From positions 2,540,001-2,604,000 of the forward strand of contig NC_092335.1 in NCBI RefSeq assembly GCF_046630445.1: a DNA stretch of 64,000 bases, given 5' to 3'. Each line of letters begins with the position of its first letter. Positions within the stretch are counted from its first letter, which is position 1. Of the stretch, positions 1 through 11,591 are shown one piece after another. Both the position numbers and the translations under genes were made by a program. A model generated the notes under the pieces. That model searched no databases. It was given only the letters and a program-made list of their open reading frames with translations, and had not been told where the DNA came from. Source of the DNA: Rutidosis leptorrhynchoides (Eukaryota; Streptophyta; Magnoliopsida; Asterales; Asteraceae).

Positions 1-1146
1 ATATGTATTAGAGATGTATAGATCTTCGAACTTTCTTGACGAATGGTTTCTACGAAACTCTAGGCAGAAGGGTTTGGATTTCCGATTTAAAGGGTCATAT
101 AGCTCAAGCCCCTAGACCTGAAATGGCCATTCGAAGAGTAAGGGGTGATTGGAAGCTTATCTAATACGACAAGTATCCTAAAATGGAAAACACTCTTAAA
201 GTAGAAACTTTCTAGTTATAGAAACTTACTAAGATAAGAAACCTACTAAAAGTGGAAACTTTCTAGTTATAGAAACTTAGTAAAACAAGCTATACTTAAA
301 ACACTATCATACTTAAACATTTACTTAAACATGGGCAAAAACACTTACTACTCTTAAATGTCATAGGTTGACTTTTCTGCTCACTCGTCCAACTTTCTAT
401 TTCGATGAATAACTAGCTCTCTCTCTACTAAGGTGAATTCATAGCCCCATTTACTATTGCGCAACTTATTTACTTTTATTTTTCTTGGGGTGAGACACAT
501 GCTGTTTTTACATTTTACAATTTAGACACAAGTACTAACTGCTAAAACTATGTTATACCCGGATATGTCCGACTAAGTCCCTACAGTGATATTTTTAATT
601 GCTGCTTGCATGCTTAATTATTGGGGGTAGGCCTATCAGGAGTAACGTCCTCAATACATTTGACTAAGTCTTTGTATTACTTAATAATGAAATTAAACCG
701 ACAAGTATAAACGATAACTTGTCTTGGGGCAAACTTGAACGTTTAGTCAAAATATCACGCATTGGCATAACTTTTTGATCATGCGGGAGATCAACTTTAC
801 AACTTAATCTTGTGGTCTAAAGCAACGGTCAAACTTTTGTTAAACCTATGAACTTCACTCAACCTTTTTGGTTGACACTTTAGCATGTTTTATCTCAGGT
901 GCTGTTTGATTCAACCTCTTATACTTACTGCTTATGTGATGCTACTTGGACATAGGATCAAGAGATATCGCATTTATTACTATTGCATTTAAACATTTAC
1001 TTATTCCTTTGTAACGACATTTCATTTTCCCCTGCGTACTCATTAAAGTTTGATTTTATCATTTAGTATTGTTCTCGTTATTATAATATGTTGGTATATT
1101 TTGATATTAAGTCACATTTCGCCCAGGCCCTAACTGGGGTGTGATA
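1..1146 (+). repeat. Probable decayed LTR fragment of a gypsy-type element
   Basis: No coding region is visible. The sequence is AT-rich with long non-coding character and ends in a stretch (about 1120-1146) resembling the GGGGTNGTGACA-like end of plant gypsy LTRs. It contains an internal near-duplication of about 50 bp (197-232 and 247-283, sharing GAAACTTTCTAGTTATAG). The left side runs off the window and no partner LTR is present, so the assignment is from style only. Confidence 0.3.
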
Positions 1147-1147
1147 G

Positions 1148-1292
1148 TTTTCGTCGCGCGTTTTCGACCCGCCGTTTTCGACGCGCGTTTTCGACGAACA
1201 TTTTCGACGCGCGTTTCTTGACGCGCATTTTCGAGGCGTGCTTTTCGACTCGCGTTATGCGACACGCGTTGTCGAAACGTGTTTTCGTTGTG
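1148..1292. repeat. GC-rich minisatellite, about 11 units of 13-14 bp
   Basis: Successive units follow the pattern TTTTCGACGCGCG with substitutions, phase kept throughout (first unit 1148-1160, last about 1282-1292). It is CpG-dense in a strongly AT-rich neighbourhood. It abuts the presumed LTR end on the left and the LINE remnant on the right. On the minus strand it adds an arginine-rich tail to the LINE-derived reading frame, which is not meaningful coding. Confidence 0.75.
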
Positions 1293-1309
1293 TCTTTATC
1301 GAACAAACC

Positions 1310-3340
1310 TTTAGGATTCGAACAAAACCTCCATACCCATTTGAACATCAGAGCAAGATTAAAACCTTTAAGGCTTCCAATCTCCAAACCACTTTTATCA
1401 AAACTAGCCAAAACATTAAACTGTTTGACCCAATGATTTTTCTTTTGACCTTCATTTATACCCCCAAAGAATGAACACCGAATACGCTCTAATTCTTTTA
1501 ACACAACTTCCGGACACTAGAACAAAGAAAGATTCCCAAACTCCCAAGAACCGATTTAATAAGAGTTACAAGACCTCTAATAGAGAGCATATTTGATTTC
1601 CGTTTAGACAATCTTATGCGAAATATATGTATCAGAATCGACCAACTAGACACCAATTTCATGTTTACACCTATAGGAAAACCAAAATACGTAAAGGGCA
1701 TAGAACCACACTACATCCCAAAGGTGAAGCAATCGAATCAATCTCCATATTAGATGCTCCAATTCCATACATATTAGATTTAGCAATATCTATTTTTAGA
1801 CTTGGCGCAATATTAAAGAAATTGAGGATGCGCATAATGTTACAAATGGATTCCTCATCACATTCCGATAATAATAAAGCATCATCCGCATAAAATAGAT
1901 GAGCTACCTTATAATTCGAGGTACCAACACAAGCGCCTTTAATCAAATTTGAATCCGAAGTCTCCTTTAAATAAATATAGAGACCCTCCATGATCAAAAT
2001 AAATAAAATGAGCCAAGTGGATCGCCTTCTCTCAACCCACTTTTAAGTCCAAATTCTTTTGTTGGACTCCCATTTATCAATACCGGTGTACGGGTAAACT
2101 TTAAACACATTCGGATCCAACGTCTCCATGTATCACCAAATCCGAATTTGGATAACATCAAATCAAGATAATCCCAATTTACCGAATCATAAGCCTTTTT
2201 AAAATCAACTTTTAATAACATAAGCTTTTGATTTTTCGATCTGTACCAATCCATAACCCCACTTGAAACCAAAGGACCATCAAGGATTTGACGCCCCGCA
2301 ATAAATGCCGATTGCTCCACACTTATTATTTTATCGACAAATTGGCGATTAGCAAACATTTTTCCAACAATTTTACAGAAAACACCCATTAATGATATCA
2401 GACGAAAATCTTTAATGCGTATGGGATTATCAACCTTTGGAACCAAAGTAATAAAAGCCGACATAGATCCATTTGGCATTTTAGAAGCCGAAAGTTCATC
2501 CATTATCGACTTAATGAAATCATCTTTTATCACATCTCAATAGTTTTTAGTGAAAAGAAACGTGAAGTCGTCGGGACCGGGAGCTTTTTTACTACCACAA
2601 GACCAAATAGTCTCCTTTATTTTTAATTCGGTAACCTCACCTTCCAACCATATTATGTCATCCTCACCAAGACGTTTTTCAGACAATAAGCTGTTCGAAA
2701 TCGACTCCATATGAACACTTTCAAATTCCGCCTTATAGAATTCGAAAAGGGCATTCTTTATATCATTTGGGTTCGTTATCCATTCACCATCAGCTATGAT
2801 GCCTCTAACATTTTGTTTACTTCTTTTATAATTGATTAAGCCATGAAAGAATTATGTATTTCTGTCACCTTCGAAATCCCACTTTACTCTAGCTTTCTGA
2901 AATACATCCATTTCCTTAACCTTTTTAAACGAATTGAGATCATGAAAAAGATTAAGCATTTTTTCTTTTTGAGCATCTGAAGTTATACCTTGTTCCTAAA
3001 GAGACTACAAAGCATTTAACTAGGATAAAATCTGAGATGATCGAGTTGTATAGTTGGCTTTTTACTTCTTTACCCAATATTTGATTCTCCCTTTGACAAC
3101 TTTCAATTATTAAAATCGTTCGAGCTATATACAGAACTGACAACTTCGGAAAGTCCTTCACATTGAAGCCATGAATGAATGAATTTAAATGGTGTTGTCC
3201 CAAAATCCATAATTTGTCTATGAACGAGAATGTGTGTATGATATAACCACCCTCTCTTTAAGCTCGTTAATCTTAAGTCAGAGTACATATCAACAACGTT
3301 ATGAGAAACCAAAGCTCTATCAATGCAACTTAACTTTTTT
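1310..3340 (-). pseudogene. Decayed LINE (non-LTR retrotransposon), endonuclease end to post-RT
   Basis: Reading right to left on the minus strand, the order matches a plant L1-type ORF2. The tail of the endonuclease (about 3100-3340, with an IDRALVS-like motif) comes first, then the linker, then the reverse transcriptase. RT motifs seen are an APGPD block near 2580, SAFIAGRQI, the VDFKKAYDSVNWD block (about 2160-2220), GLREGDPLG near 2020, the YADD catalytic motif near 1881-1892, a FGFPIG motif near 1680 and HWVKQFNV / ASFDKSGLEIGSL near 1400. At least three frameshifts (about 2000, 1690 and 1500) and an in-frame TGA at 2537-2539 break it. The last endonuclease motif, normally SDH, reads LYH. 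Family and catalytic roles are established knowledge; the element is clearly dead. The 5' part is missing and no poly-A tail or target duplication was found. Confidence 0.88.
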
Positions 3341-4026
3341 TATATAGCTAAAATAACAATAACATATAACTAAGTCTTTCATCAATCGAATAACAAAATC
3401 CAATGCAACTCAGCATTCATAAGAAACGAAATATATTGAGCATCTTAAATATACTAATTCATAATTATTACTTAACTACTAATAATTAATTTTTAATAGT
3501 TAGTTGTCCATAATTGATGATAATAATAATTATAATTAATTTAATAATAATAATAATAATAAAGCAAGTAAATAAAATTTCGGGTTTAGAATCTCTGTTT
3601 TAGAGGTGATCCTCACACACCACTTTTTAATTCATGTGCGCTTTTCTCTCATAAACTTACAGTTATGCCCCTAGATTAATCTGGGGAGTTGAACTTATAT
3701 TATTATTGTAAGTATAATTAAGGGTAAAATAGGTAATTAGGTGTACATGAATTAAATTAAAAAATGGTGTGTGACGATCGGTTATTGATTGTCTTGGTTC
3801 AGACTTTTGTCATGGTTTGGCTGGGTTGTGATAGTGTTTAGTTTTAGTTTTAGCTTCTGTTATTTTATTTTTTTCTAGCTTCGATCCTGACACTACGATC
3901 GTTTGCATCATTTGTTTTTATGTTTTCTTTCTGTTTTCGATGCCTTCTTATAAAGTTTTCTTTTATTTTTTTTCTCAGGAAAGAAAATACATAAGATTTC
4001 GCGGTTTCATGTTTTTTTTAATACAA
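3341..4026. other. AT-rich intergenic stretch
   Basis: No gene is visible. The sequence includes TAA/AAT-rich simple-sequence patches near 3470-3570 and pyrimidine-rich stretches near 3840-4020. I recognise nothing further. Confidence 0.5.
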
Positions 4027-4397
4027 TACATACATATGTAGAAGTAAATTTGATTTTATTGACGACTTAACTGACTCTTAGAACCTAAAGTAAATTTCAG
4101 GCAGGATTTAAAAACCCGTGGAAATTTGATTTTACCATTTCATGGCGACTCAATTTTATTTTATTTTTTAAAAAAAATTTCCTACTTTTTGGCCGGTGGT
4201 CCACTCGGAAGCAATCTCTCTATCCGTCGAATACAGAGAGAGATGACTTTCTCTACTTTTGAGAGTGTTTCACTCTGGGTGGAGAAATGACTTGTCTTTA
4301 TTCTCGGATAGAGGAAGGATTGTCTACATCTCACCTTCCCCTTATACCACCTAAGTGGTATTGGGTTTTGTTGTTGTTGTACATACATATGTAGAAG
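4027..4397. repeat. 18-bp target-site duplication flanking the SINE
   Basis: Perfect copies lie at 4027-4044 and 4380-4397; the flanking bases then diverge on both sides. Confidence 0.85.
4045..4379 (+). mobile_element. SINE copy with TTG-repeat 3' end
   Basis: The right half (about 4190-4379) is a conserved module beginning TTGGCCGGTGGTCCACTCGG and ending in GGTATTGGGTTTTG followed by TTG repeats. The same module recurs at 15206-15396 with roughly 90 percent identity. The insert is flanked by a perfect 18-bp direct repeat (4027-4044 and 4380-4397, TACATACATATGTAGAAG), the length expected of target-primed reverse transcription. The 5' 145 bp is not recognisable as a tRNA-derived head; I see no clear A or B box. 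The module is of a type common in dicot genomes, possibly Au-like; that name is inference. Confidence 0.75.
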
Positions 4398-4581
4398 GAA
4401 TCGGCCAAAATTAACCCCAATTTCATTTGTTCCTGCGAATCTTTCATCTTTCGCATAACTTTGTGCAAAAAAACTTTTAAGGGTTACTGATCGATGTGCA
4501 AAATCTACTACAGGTGCTAATAGATTTAGAAAGTCCGTGAGTATGCTATCCGAGTCTTTTTAGCTCATCTCTTGATGTGCA

Positions 4582-4617
<36 letters not shown>

Positions 4618-5117
4618 GCTGGAAAGATGGTGAAATGAAGATCTCTGTAAGAAAGTTAGTTAGAGATATATCATGGTGTTAAAAACATCCTTGAACACAT
4701 TTTTTTGGAACGGCAATAATTTTATTGATTAAAAAAAAAATCCTTAGCAAGGAGCTAAATTGAACACTGTTGTAAATATTAGTGGTTTCATGTCTCTCTG
4801 AAGTTATCCCCAGCCACATTACATTACATATACGTTTGCTGTTGTAAATATATATATGATCTTACTCTTGTATGTTCCGGATGTCAACTGTGATTAGAAA
4901 CATTTCCAAGTGTCGTAAATTCATTCGCCAACTTGACAAATTTAGCGTCATTACCCTGTTCCGAGTCACGATGGGCACCAGAAAAAGTGTAGTTACCAGG
5001 AGATCGAAACTTAACTTAATTACTACTGTGATCGATGATTTAAACAAGAATATTTGGCCTATTCCTATTCCAGCAAAGCTAAACCTCAAACTGCACATGC
5101 ATTGTATTGTATGTCCC
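4398..5117. other. Intergenic, with a 30-nt poly-T tract
   Basis: A homopolymer T run covers 4585-4614. An open stretch at about 4872-5117 on the plus strand has coding-like composition but resembles no family I know and is cut by the copia insertion at 5118. The sequence continuing beyond that insertion (from 14785) does not extend it convincingly. Confidence 0.45.
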
Positions 5118-5590
5118 TGTTGGGAAAGTTAATCTGATGAGTCAAAGTATTTTGCAGGTTTTAGAGTCTGATGATGTTAGAGTCTGAGGAGCAGACTCTG
5201 AAGTTTTCAAAAGTCAACTGCCGAATGATTTCTTGTTGATAAAGCCATTTGAAGATTCTGGAAGATCTCTTTTATATTTAGAAGATATATGATGATGCGT
5301 TTTGTGTTTATCTTCCAGAATTAATCTCCTTAAGTTTAGCTTTGATCCTTGTATATCTTTTCCTATTTTGTAGAGTAGTTTGTTAAGAAACCAAATCTGG
5401 AAGATTTGGTTCTTCTAGTATAAATACACGTTTATGTTTGCTGTTTTGGATATATCAAAAACACGATTGTGCTTAATATATTATTGGTTTTCTTCTAATT
5501 CGTGTTCTCTTAATTTTCTGCACTTTAATTCCTATTGTTTGTGTGAAATTAAGAGTCTGGTGTTCATAGTTGAATTACTGTGAACTAATA
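5118..5590 (+). repeat. 5' LTR of the copia element
   Basis: It begins TGTTGGGAAAG and ends GAACTAATA, so the terminus is TG...TA rather than the usual TG...CA. It contains three AGAGTCTGA-type motifs near its start and a TATA box. No difference from the 3' LTR was seen. Confidence 0.95.
5419..5426 (+). promoter_or_regulatory. TATA box of the copia 5' LTR
   Basis: TATAAATA lies 301 bp into the LTR, with the equivalent copy at 14608-14615. It is the best candidate for the element promoter and would put the transcript start about 30 bp downstream. Confidence 0.65.
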
Positions 5591-5592
5591 AC

Positions 5593-5604
5593 TGGTATCA
5601 GAGC
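5593..5604 (+). promoter_or_regulatory. Primer-binding site (initiator tRNA-Met)
   Basis: TGGTATCAGAGC starts two bases after the 5' LTR, the standard position and sequence for priming minus-strand synthesis with initiator tRNA-Met. Confidence 0.9.
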
Positions 5605-5672
5605 GGGTAAGGTGTAAATCCGTCAAAGGTAATCTTTAAAACGATCTATTTTTCATCTTTGAAGAAATCAAG

Positions 5673-8003
5673 ATGTCTACCAGTACAATTGTTACTCCAG
5701 TCATGGCTGGAAAAGGTGTGCCGATTTTTGATGGCACAGACTTTGCAACATGGAAGCTAAAAGTTCTATGGTTTCTTGGATCTGTTCATGAAGATGCAGA
5801 AACTGTCCTTACCACAGGACCCATTACACCAGGTCAAATGGTCGATGCTGTTCCTGGATCAGATACTGTTGCTGCACAACCTGCTTATTTTCGTTCAACT
5901 CCAAGAGAAAGATGGACAGAAGCAGAAGCTATAAAGTTTAAGCTTGACAGCAAAATAAGAAGTATTATTGGTAATGCTGTCACTGTTCCTATTCTCAGGA
6001 AAATTAGTCATGCCAAGACTGCTAAAGCTATGTGGGATCTTTTACTTAATGATTATGAAGGAGTCACAGTTGTTAAGACTCAAAAGAGAAAGAATCTGAT
6101 CAGATGCTATGAAAACTTTGCTGCTGAGCCTAAAGAATCCTTAAGTGATCTCCACTCAAGGTTTCAGGTTTTGATAAATGATCTTGAAAGTGTTGGTATA
6201 GAAAAGACACAACAAGTTTTGTGTCAAAAGTTCATTGAATTACTACCTTCAAACTTTGAATCGGTTATTACTTCTATGGTAATAAGTGAGAAGATTGAAG
6301 GGTATGAGCTAAGTGAGTTGTTTGGTATTCTATCAAATTTTGAAGAAACACAGTTGAAGAACAAGATCAATGTTAAGAAGGTTGCTAAAGATCCAGAGGC
6401 AGCTTTGGTGGCTACTACAAAGAAGAACAAACAGTTGTTCTCCAGTTACTCTAGTAAGGTTGAATCTGAGGATGATGAAACTTCTGATGATAGTGAATCT
6501 GAAGAAGATGAGGAAGATGATGATCTGGAGGCCCAGATAGCTCTTTTGGCTCAGAGAGTTGAGCAAAGAAAGTTTGGTTTTAAGAAGGGTAAAGGTAAGA
6601 GTTCATTTGATCCAAAGAAAGCTAAGTGTTTCAAGTGTGGTAAGATAGGGCATATAGCTGCTGATTGCTGGTCTAAGGTTGAAGGAGGTTCAGATTCCTA
6701 CAAGTCTGTTGACAAAGCAAGAAAGTACAAGTTGAAGTACAAGAAATTAAAGAATGAAGCTGAGAAGGCAAAGGGTAAAGAACAGGAGAAGGCTTTGTAT
6801 ACTGAAACATGGGAGGATGAAGATTCATCATCAGATGATGAGGAAGACAAGTGTTTTATGGCTTTAACTGAAATGGTTGGTGGATCCAGTAATTTTGAAG
6901 AGGATCTGAAGGCTATTGAGAAGATGGATATGGATAGTTCTTGTAATAAAATTTCTGCCTATAAGGTACAAAACTTTGTGAACTATTTTGATAGTGAAAA
7001 AGTGAGAATGTTTCAGTACTTGTTGCTTGACTTTAAGTGGTGTTTAGAAGACATTGATAGGTTAAGAACACAAATCTTTGATCTTAAACAGTCAATTATG
7101 GAAAAAGATGCTGAAATTAAAGGATTAAAATCGTGTGAGGCTGAATTAGACACTTATAAAATGGCATATGCTGAAGAAACTAAAAGATTAAATACAGAAT
7201 TAGGAAGATCAATTAAAAGGTCAAAACATTATGAGTCAATTTGTAGATCTTGGTGTGTATCTTCTAAAAAGAATTCTGATGCTATTGCCAAACAAATTCC
7301 AGATGATGTTAAGGCTATATTAGGTGAAAACTACATATTAGACAATAATGTGGAAGCTGATCCTAATAGATTTAAACCTGATATTTTACCAGATACTTTT
7401 GTAAAGTTTGATGGTGATAAAAAGATTTTGACAAATGCTTTTGTAAAATCATTAGATCCTGTTGAGCCTTTAGACATCATTGTACTTGAGAGCAGAGATC
7501 CTTTAGAGTCTGAAATTTTGTTACCATCAGACTCTAACTGGTCAGAAAGTAAAAGTCAATCAGAGTCTGAACTTGAGAAATCTTCAGACTCTAACAGTTT
7601 AGATTTGAAAATTAAAAGTGAATGTTCTGACCAGGAGTCTATCACCCATGAGTCAAGTTGCAAGGACATATCTGATTTATCTTCTGTTACTAGTACCAGT
7701 CCAGATTCTAAAAGGTCAAAAAGAAAGTCAAAGTCCAAACAGACTAAGACTATTCGAAAACTTAAAAAGGAAATTTCAAAACTTAATAATGTAATCAAAA
7801 GTAAAGAGAAATCTCCTGTTAAGAGTACATGTTGTCTTCCAAAGAGAATTGAAAAGTGTTGGAAACCCAAAGTCTGTGAAAGTGAAAGTGTTTTGAAATC
7901 TGTTAAAGACAAGTTGATCTGGATTGGTAACAAAGCTTTTGTATGGAGAGTAAAAGATTCTCCTATTGAACCCACTGAAAAGTGGGTTCCCTCCAAGAAT
8001 TAA
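5673..8003 (+). CDS. gag: Copia Gag polyprotein (776 aa)
   Basis: This is the structural nucleocapsid precursor of the element; it forms cytoplasmic virus-like particles and packages the RNA. The N-terminal 250 residues match the copia gag (UBN2-type) pattern, including a tryptophan-rich FATWKLKVLWFL start and a YEGVTVVKTQKRKNL segment. An acidic stretch follows, then a canonical CX2CX4HX4C zinc knuckle (KCFKCGKIGHIAADC, about residues 319-332). The C-terminal 440 residues are charged and helical, with coiled-coil-like segments and many Ser-Glu/Ser-Asp motifs, which is long for a copia Gag and typical of SIRE-like elements. The start is the ATG at 5673, 82 bp after the LTR. It ends with TAA at 8001-8003; pol continues in the same frame after a second stop (TAG, 8028-8030). 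Confidence 0.93.
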   Translation: MSTSTIVTPVMAGKGVPIFDGTDFATWKLKVLWFLGSVHEDAETVLTTGPITPGQMVDAVPGSDTVAAQPAYFRSTPRERWTEAEAIKFKLDSKIRSIIGNAVTVPILRKISHAKTAKAMWDLLLNDYEGVTVVKTQKRKNLIRCYENFAAEPKESLSDLHSRFQVLINDLESVGIEKTQQVLCQKFIELLPSNFESVITSMVISEKIEGYELSELFGILSNFEETQLKNKINVKKVAKDPEAALVATTKKNKQLFSSYSSKVESEDDETSDDSESEEDEEDDDLEAQIALLAQRVEQRKFGFKKGKGKSSFDPKKAKCFKCGKIGHIAADCWSKVEGGSDSYKSVDKARKYKLKYKKLKNEAEKAKGKEQEKALYTETWEDEDSSSDDEEDKCFMALTEMVGGSSNFEEDLKAIEKMDMDSSCNKISAYKVQNFVNYFDSEKVRMFQYLLLDFKWCLEDIDRLRTQIFDLKQSIMEKDAEIKGLKSCEAELDTYKMAYAEETKRLNTELGRSIKRSKHYESICRSWCVSSKKNSDAIAKQIPDDVKAILGENYILDNNVEADPNRFKPDILPDTFVKFDGDKKILTNAFVKSLDPVEPLDIIVLESRDPLESEILLPSDSNWSESKSQSESELEKSSDSNSLDLKIKSECSDQESITHESSCKDISDLSSVTSTSPDSKRSKRKSKSKQTKTIRKLKKEISKLNNVIKSKEKSPVKSTCCLPKRIEKCWKPKVCESESVLKSVKDKLIWIGNKAFVWRVKDSPIEPTEKWVPSKN

Positions 8004-8030
8004 TTGTGTAGTTGTTTGTGTCTTGTGTAG

Positions 8031-11000
8031 CAGGGTAGTAAGTGGTATCTGGATAGTGGCTGCTCAAGACATATGACTGGATGCAAAGAACATCTTGTAG
8101 AGTTTGTAGAAGAGAAGGGTCCTCCTGTGAGATATGGTGATAATTCTGTTGCAAAGACAGTTGGTTATGGTACTGTGAAAGCTGGTAGTGTTACTTTGAT
8201 GAAAGTTGCCTTAGTTGAAGGGTTGATGCATAATCTGCTAAGTGTTAGTCAAATTGCTGATGAAGACTGTGAAATAAGAATCAGAAAGAAAGCTGGTATT
8301 ATTTATGATCCAAAAGGTAGGCCAACACTTGTGGCCTGGAGACATCAGAATGTGTATGTATTGGATCTGAATTCTGTTAATTCTGGTATTGAGACATGTT
8401 TGTATTCTCAGACTGTAAATGAGCTAAATTGGCTGTGGCATAAAAGACTTTCTCATCTTAATTTTAAGAATATAAATGAGCTGTCTAAGAAGAAATTGGT
8501 GAGAGGTCTTCCACAGCAACCCTTTAAGAAAGATAAGCCATGTTCTGCTTGTATTATGGGTAAACAAACCAAAACCAAGTTTCCTTCAAAAACCCTGGCT
8601 ACCATTTGTGATCCACTTCACATGCTTCATATGGATCTGTTTGGTCCAATGAATACTAGTAGTTTGGGTGGAAAAAGGTATACTCTTGTGATTGTTGATG
8701 AGTATTCCAGATTTACTTGGGTTATTTTCTTGGCTGCAAAGAGTGATGCTCCTGAAGAAATCATCAGGTTGATCAAAAGAGAGCAGGTTCAAAAGGGTAT
8801 TCTTGTTAAACAGTTAAGAAGTGATCATGGTACTGAGTTCAAAAATGTTACTTTAATTGATTTTTGTGAAGAATCTGGAATTGGTCAAAACTTCTCTGCT
8901 GTAAGAACTCCTCAACAGAATGGAGTTGCTGAAAGAAGAAACAGAACCCTTATTGAAGCAGCTAGAACTATGCTATGTCAATCGAATATAGCTTTAAGGT
9001 TCTGGGCTGAAGCTGTAAACACAGCATGTTACACTCAAAATAGGTCACTGATTGTGAAGAAACATGGTAAAACTCCTTATGAGTTATATCACAAAAAGGT
9101 GCCTACTATTCATTATTTTCAAGTTTTTGGGTGTAAGTGCTACATTTTAAATCAAAGAGATCAGCTTGATAAGATGAAGCCAAAGTCTGATGAAGGTATT
9201 TTTATGGGATATTCTTCTGTATCTAAAGCTTATAGAGTTTACAATCAGAGGAGAATGAAGATTGAAGAATCTATCAATGTTTCTTTTGATGAAAGCTCCT
9301 TAGAAATGGATCAATCATCCAATTCTGAGAATTCTGCACTTGAAGAAATGTCTAAGTTAATTTCAGAGAACATTGTTCAGACTCTGGATTCAGAGTCTGA
9401 GTCTGATGAACAGTGGTCAGACTCTAAAAATATTATTGCTGAAGGTGTTCATACAGAAGAATCTACACAAGAAGAAGAGATTGTTGTTAATCAAGAGAGT
9501 GGCCAATCATCAGATACCACCTCAGATCCCATTGTACCTATCAGAAGATCTTCAAGAAGCATAGTTCATCCAAAGCATCTTGATGATTATGTTGTGGATA
9601 CTACAGGGTTACCCAAGACTAGTTCTTCTAATCAGGCTGCTGTGTCTGAATCTGCCATAGCTAATTTCTGTTTGTTTTCAAGTTTTCTTTCACTTATTGA
9701 GCCTAAGAAGATTGATGAGGCACTAGGTGATGATGACTGGAATGAGGCTATGACTGAAGAACTTACAGAGTTTGAAAGGAATGAAGTATGGGAATTGGTT
9801 CCAAAGCCTGATGATAAAACTATCATTGGCACAAAATGGGTATTCAGGAACAAGGTGGATAAAGATGGTATTGTTATCAGAAATAAGGCAAGGTTGGTTG
9901 CTCAAGGGTACAGGCAAGAAGAAGGGATAGATTATGATGAGACTTTTGCTCCTGTGGCTAGAATTGAAGCTATCAGATTGTTTTTGTCTCATGCTGCTCA
10001 CAAAGGGTTTAAGGTATCTCAAATGGATGTGAAGAGTGCTTTCTTGAATGGAGTTTTGCAAGAAGAGGTGTATGTGAAACAACCTCCTGGTTATGTAAGT
10101 AAGAAATTTCCAAAACATGTTTACAAATTGAAAAAGGCATTGTATGGTCTGAAGCAAGCTCCAAGAGCCTGGTATGATACCTTGTCAACATTTCTTCTAG
10201 AAAATAATTTTTCCAGAGGAGCTATTGACAAGACTTTGTTTGTCAAAAAGGACAAAGGTGATGTGCTACTTGTTCAAATTTATGTAGATGACATTATATT
10301 TGGGTCTACTAATCCTAACTTGGGAAAATGGTTTTCTGATATTATGTCAAAAGAGTATAGAATGAGTAATTTGTGTACATTAAACTATTTTCTTGGGTTG
10401 CAAATAAAACAAAGTTCTGAGGGTATTTTTATAAACCAGAGTAACTATATTGCTAACATGTTAGACAAATATGGTTTCAAAAATTGTTCTTCTATAAGAA
10501 CACCAATGAGCATTTCTGAAAAACTTGATAAGGATGAGTCTGGTAAACCCACTTGTCAATCAACCTATAGAGGTTTGATTGGATCTTTGTTATACTTAAC
10601 TGCAAGTAGACCTGATATAATGTTTGCTACATGTCTTTGTGCACGTTACCAATCTGACCCTAAGGAGTCTCATTACAAAGCTGTGAAAAGGATTTTTAGG
10701 TACTTAAAAGGTACCCCTAACCTGGGTCTTTGGTATCCCAAAGACTCAGGGTTTGATCTAATTGGTTACACAGATGCAGACTATGCAGGTTGCAAGTTAG
10801 ACAGGAAAAGCACTTCTGGTGGATGTCAATTGTTAGGTGGAAAACTGGTTAGCTGGTCTAGTAAGAAGCAAAACTCTGTTGCTACTTCTACAGCAGAAGC
10901 TGAATATGTTGCTGCAGGAAGCTGCTGTGCTCAATTACTTTGGATGCAACATCAACTTTTGGATTTTGGGTTGACATTGTCCAACACTCCAATCATGTGT

Positions 11001-11261
11001 GACAATGAGAGTGCAATTGCTATTACTGAGAATCCAGTGTTTCACTCAAGAACAAAGCACATTGAAATCAGACATCATTTTATAAGGGATTGTGTTGAAA
11101 AGGGCAAAGTGTATTTGAAGCATATTGGTACAAAGGATCAATTGGCAGATATTTTTACTAAGGCACTTAATGAAGAAAGGCATTTTTATCTTCTTGGACA
11201 ACTTGGAATGTTAAATCCATCTAGTGAAATGTTGTCTAGTGATGACTCTTCCGGAGTCTGA
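8031..11261 (+). CDS. pol: Copia Pol polyprotein: protease, integrase, RT, RNase H
   Basis: The open frame runs from just after a TAG at 8028-8030; the first ATG is at 8073. The protease active site DSGCS (8052-8066) lies upstream of that ATG, so functional Pol must enter from gag. Counting residues from 8073, the domains are: GAG-pre-integrase with HX3H and CX2C (about 121-160); integrase core with [18 protein letters not shown] and [12 protein letters not shown] with GTKWVFRNK (about 585) and the YVDD catalytic motif (about 736); RNase H with TDADYAG (about 900); and a LADIFTKAL end near 1024. Order, motifs and length fit an intact copia Pol. No internal stop or frameshift is present. It sits in frame with gag and is followed after 330 bp by a third ORF. 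Confidence 0.95.
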   Translation, partial: QGSKWYLDSGCSRHMTGCKEHLVEFVEEKGPPVRYGDNSVAKTVGYGTVKAGSVTLMKVALVEGLMHNLLSVSQIADEDCEIRIRKKAGIIYDPKGRPTLVAWRHQNVYVLDLNSVNSGIETCLYSQTVNELNWLWHKRLSHLNFKNINELSKKKLVRGLPQQPFKKDKPCSACIMGKQTKTKFPSKTLATICDPLHMLHMDLFGPMNTSSLGGKRYTLVIVDEYSRFTWVIFLAAKSDAPEEIIRLIKREQVQKGILVKQLRSDHGTEFKNVTLIDFCEESGIGQNFSAVRTPQQNGVAERRNRTLIEAARTMLCQSNIALRFWAEAVNTACYTQNRSLIVKKHGKTPYELYHKKVPTIHYFQVFGCKCYILNQRDQLDKMKPKSDEGIFMGYSSVSKAYRVYNQRRMKIEESINVSFDESSLEMDQSSNSENSALEEMSKLISENIVQTLDSESESDEQWSDSKNIIAEGVHTEESTQEEEIVVNQESGQSSDTTSDPIVPIRRSSRSIVHPKHLDDYVVDTTGLPKTSSSNQAAVSESAIANFCLFSSFLSLIEPKKIDEALGDDDWNEAMTEELTEFERNEVWELVPKPDDKTIIGTKWVFRNKVDKDGIVIRNKARLVAQGYRQEEGIDYDETFAPVARIEAIRLFLSHAAHKGFKVSQMDVKSAFLNGVLQEEVYVKQPPGYVSKKFPKHVYKLKKALYGLKQAPRAWYDTLSTFLLENNFSRGAIDKTLFVKKDKGDVLLVQIYVDDIIFGSTNPNLGKWFSDIMSKEYRMSNLCTLNYFLGLQIKQSSEGIFINQSNYIANMLDKYGFKNCSSIRTPMSISEKLDKDESGKPTCQSTYRGLIGSLLYLTASRPDIMFATCLCARYQSDPKESHYKAVKRIFRYLKGTPNLGLWYPKDSGFDLIGYTDADYAGCKLDRKSTSGGCQLLGGKLVSWSSKKQNSVATSTAEAEYVAAGSCCAQLLWMQHQLLDFGLTLSNTPIMCDNESAIAITENPVFHSRTKHIEIRHHFIRDCVEKGKVYLKHIGTKDQLADIFTKALNEERHFYLLGQLGMLNPSSEMLSSDDSSGV

Positions 11262-11591
11262 TGTTTTAATGAGTCTGGATGAGGTAATGCTATTTCAGAG
11301 TCTGAGATGGTGTGACTCTGGTGTATTTTTGATGTAATTTTGTGTAAATTATTTTCTATCTTGAGTCAAATAAAGTTTTTTTTTTCTTGTTCTGTTTTAG
11401 GTAAGTTTATTTTTCTTTATTCTATTTCTTATAATAAAAGGGTCAAAACTGTAACTTTTTGAGGAGGTAAATGGTAAAATTTTTGGCGGTGTCAGAATTA
11501 TTTAATAGGGTTTAAATTTTAAATTTTTTTGTCAAATCAGTCGATCATCTCAAAACCCTCATCTGTTTTTCGAAATTCTCTTGCGATTACA
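11262..11591 (+). other. Pol to ORF3 spacer in the copia element
   Basis: The spacer is non-coding. It holds four GAGTCTG/GACTCTG motifs (11250-11325), a T-rich run and a TATA-free AT-rich leader. It could hold a splice acceptor for a subgenomic ORF3 message, but none is decisive by eye. Confidence 0.5.

Noticed and set aside
11529-11591. Extension of the copia third ORF upstream of 11592
   Set aside because: The extension starts at TTG, not ATG; the first ATG with good context is at 11592.
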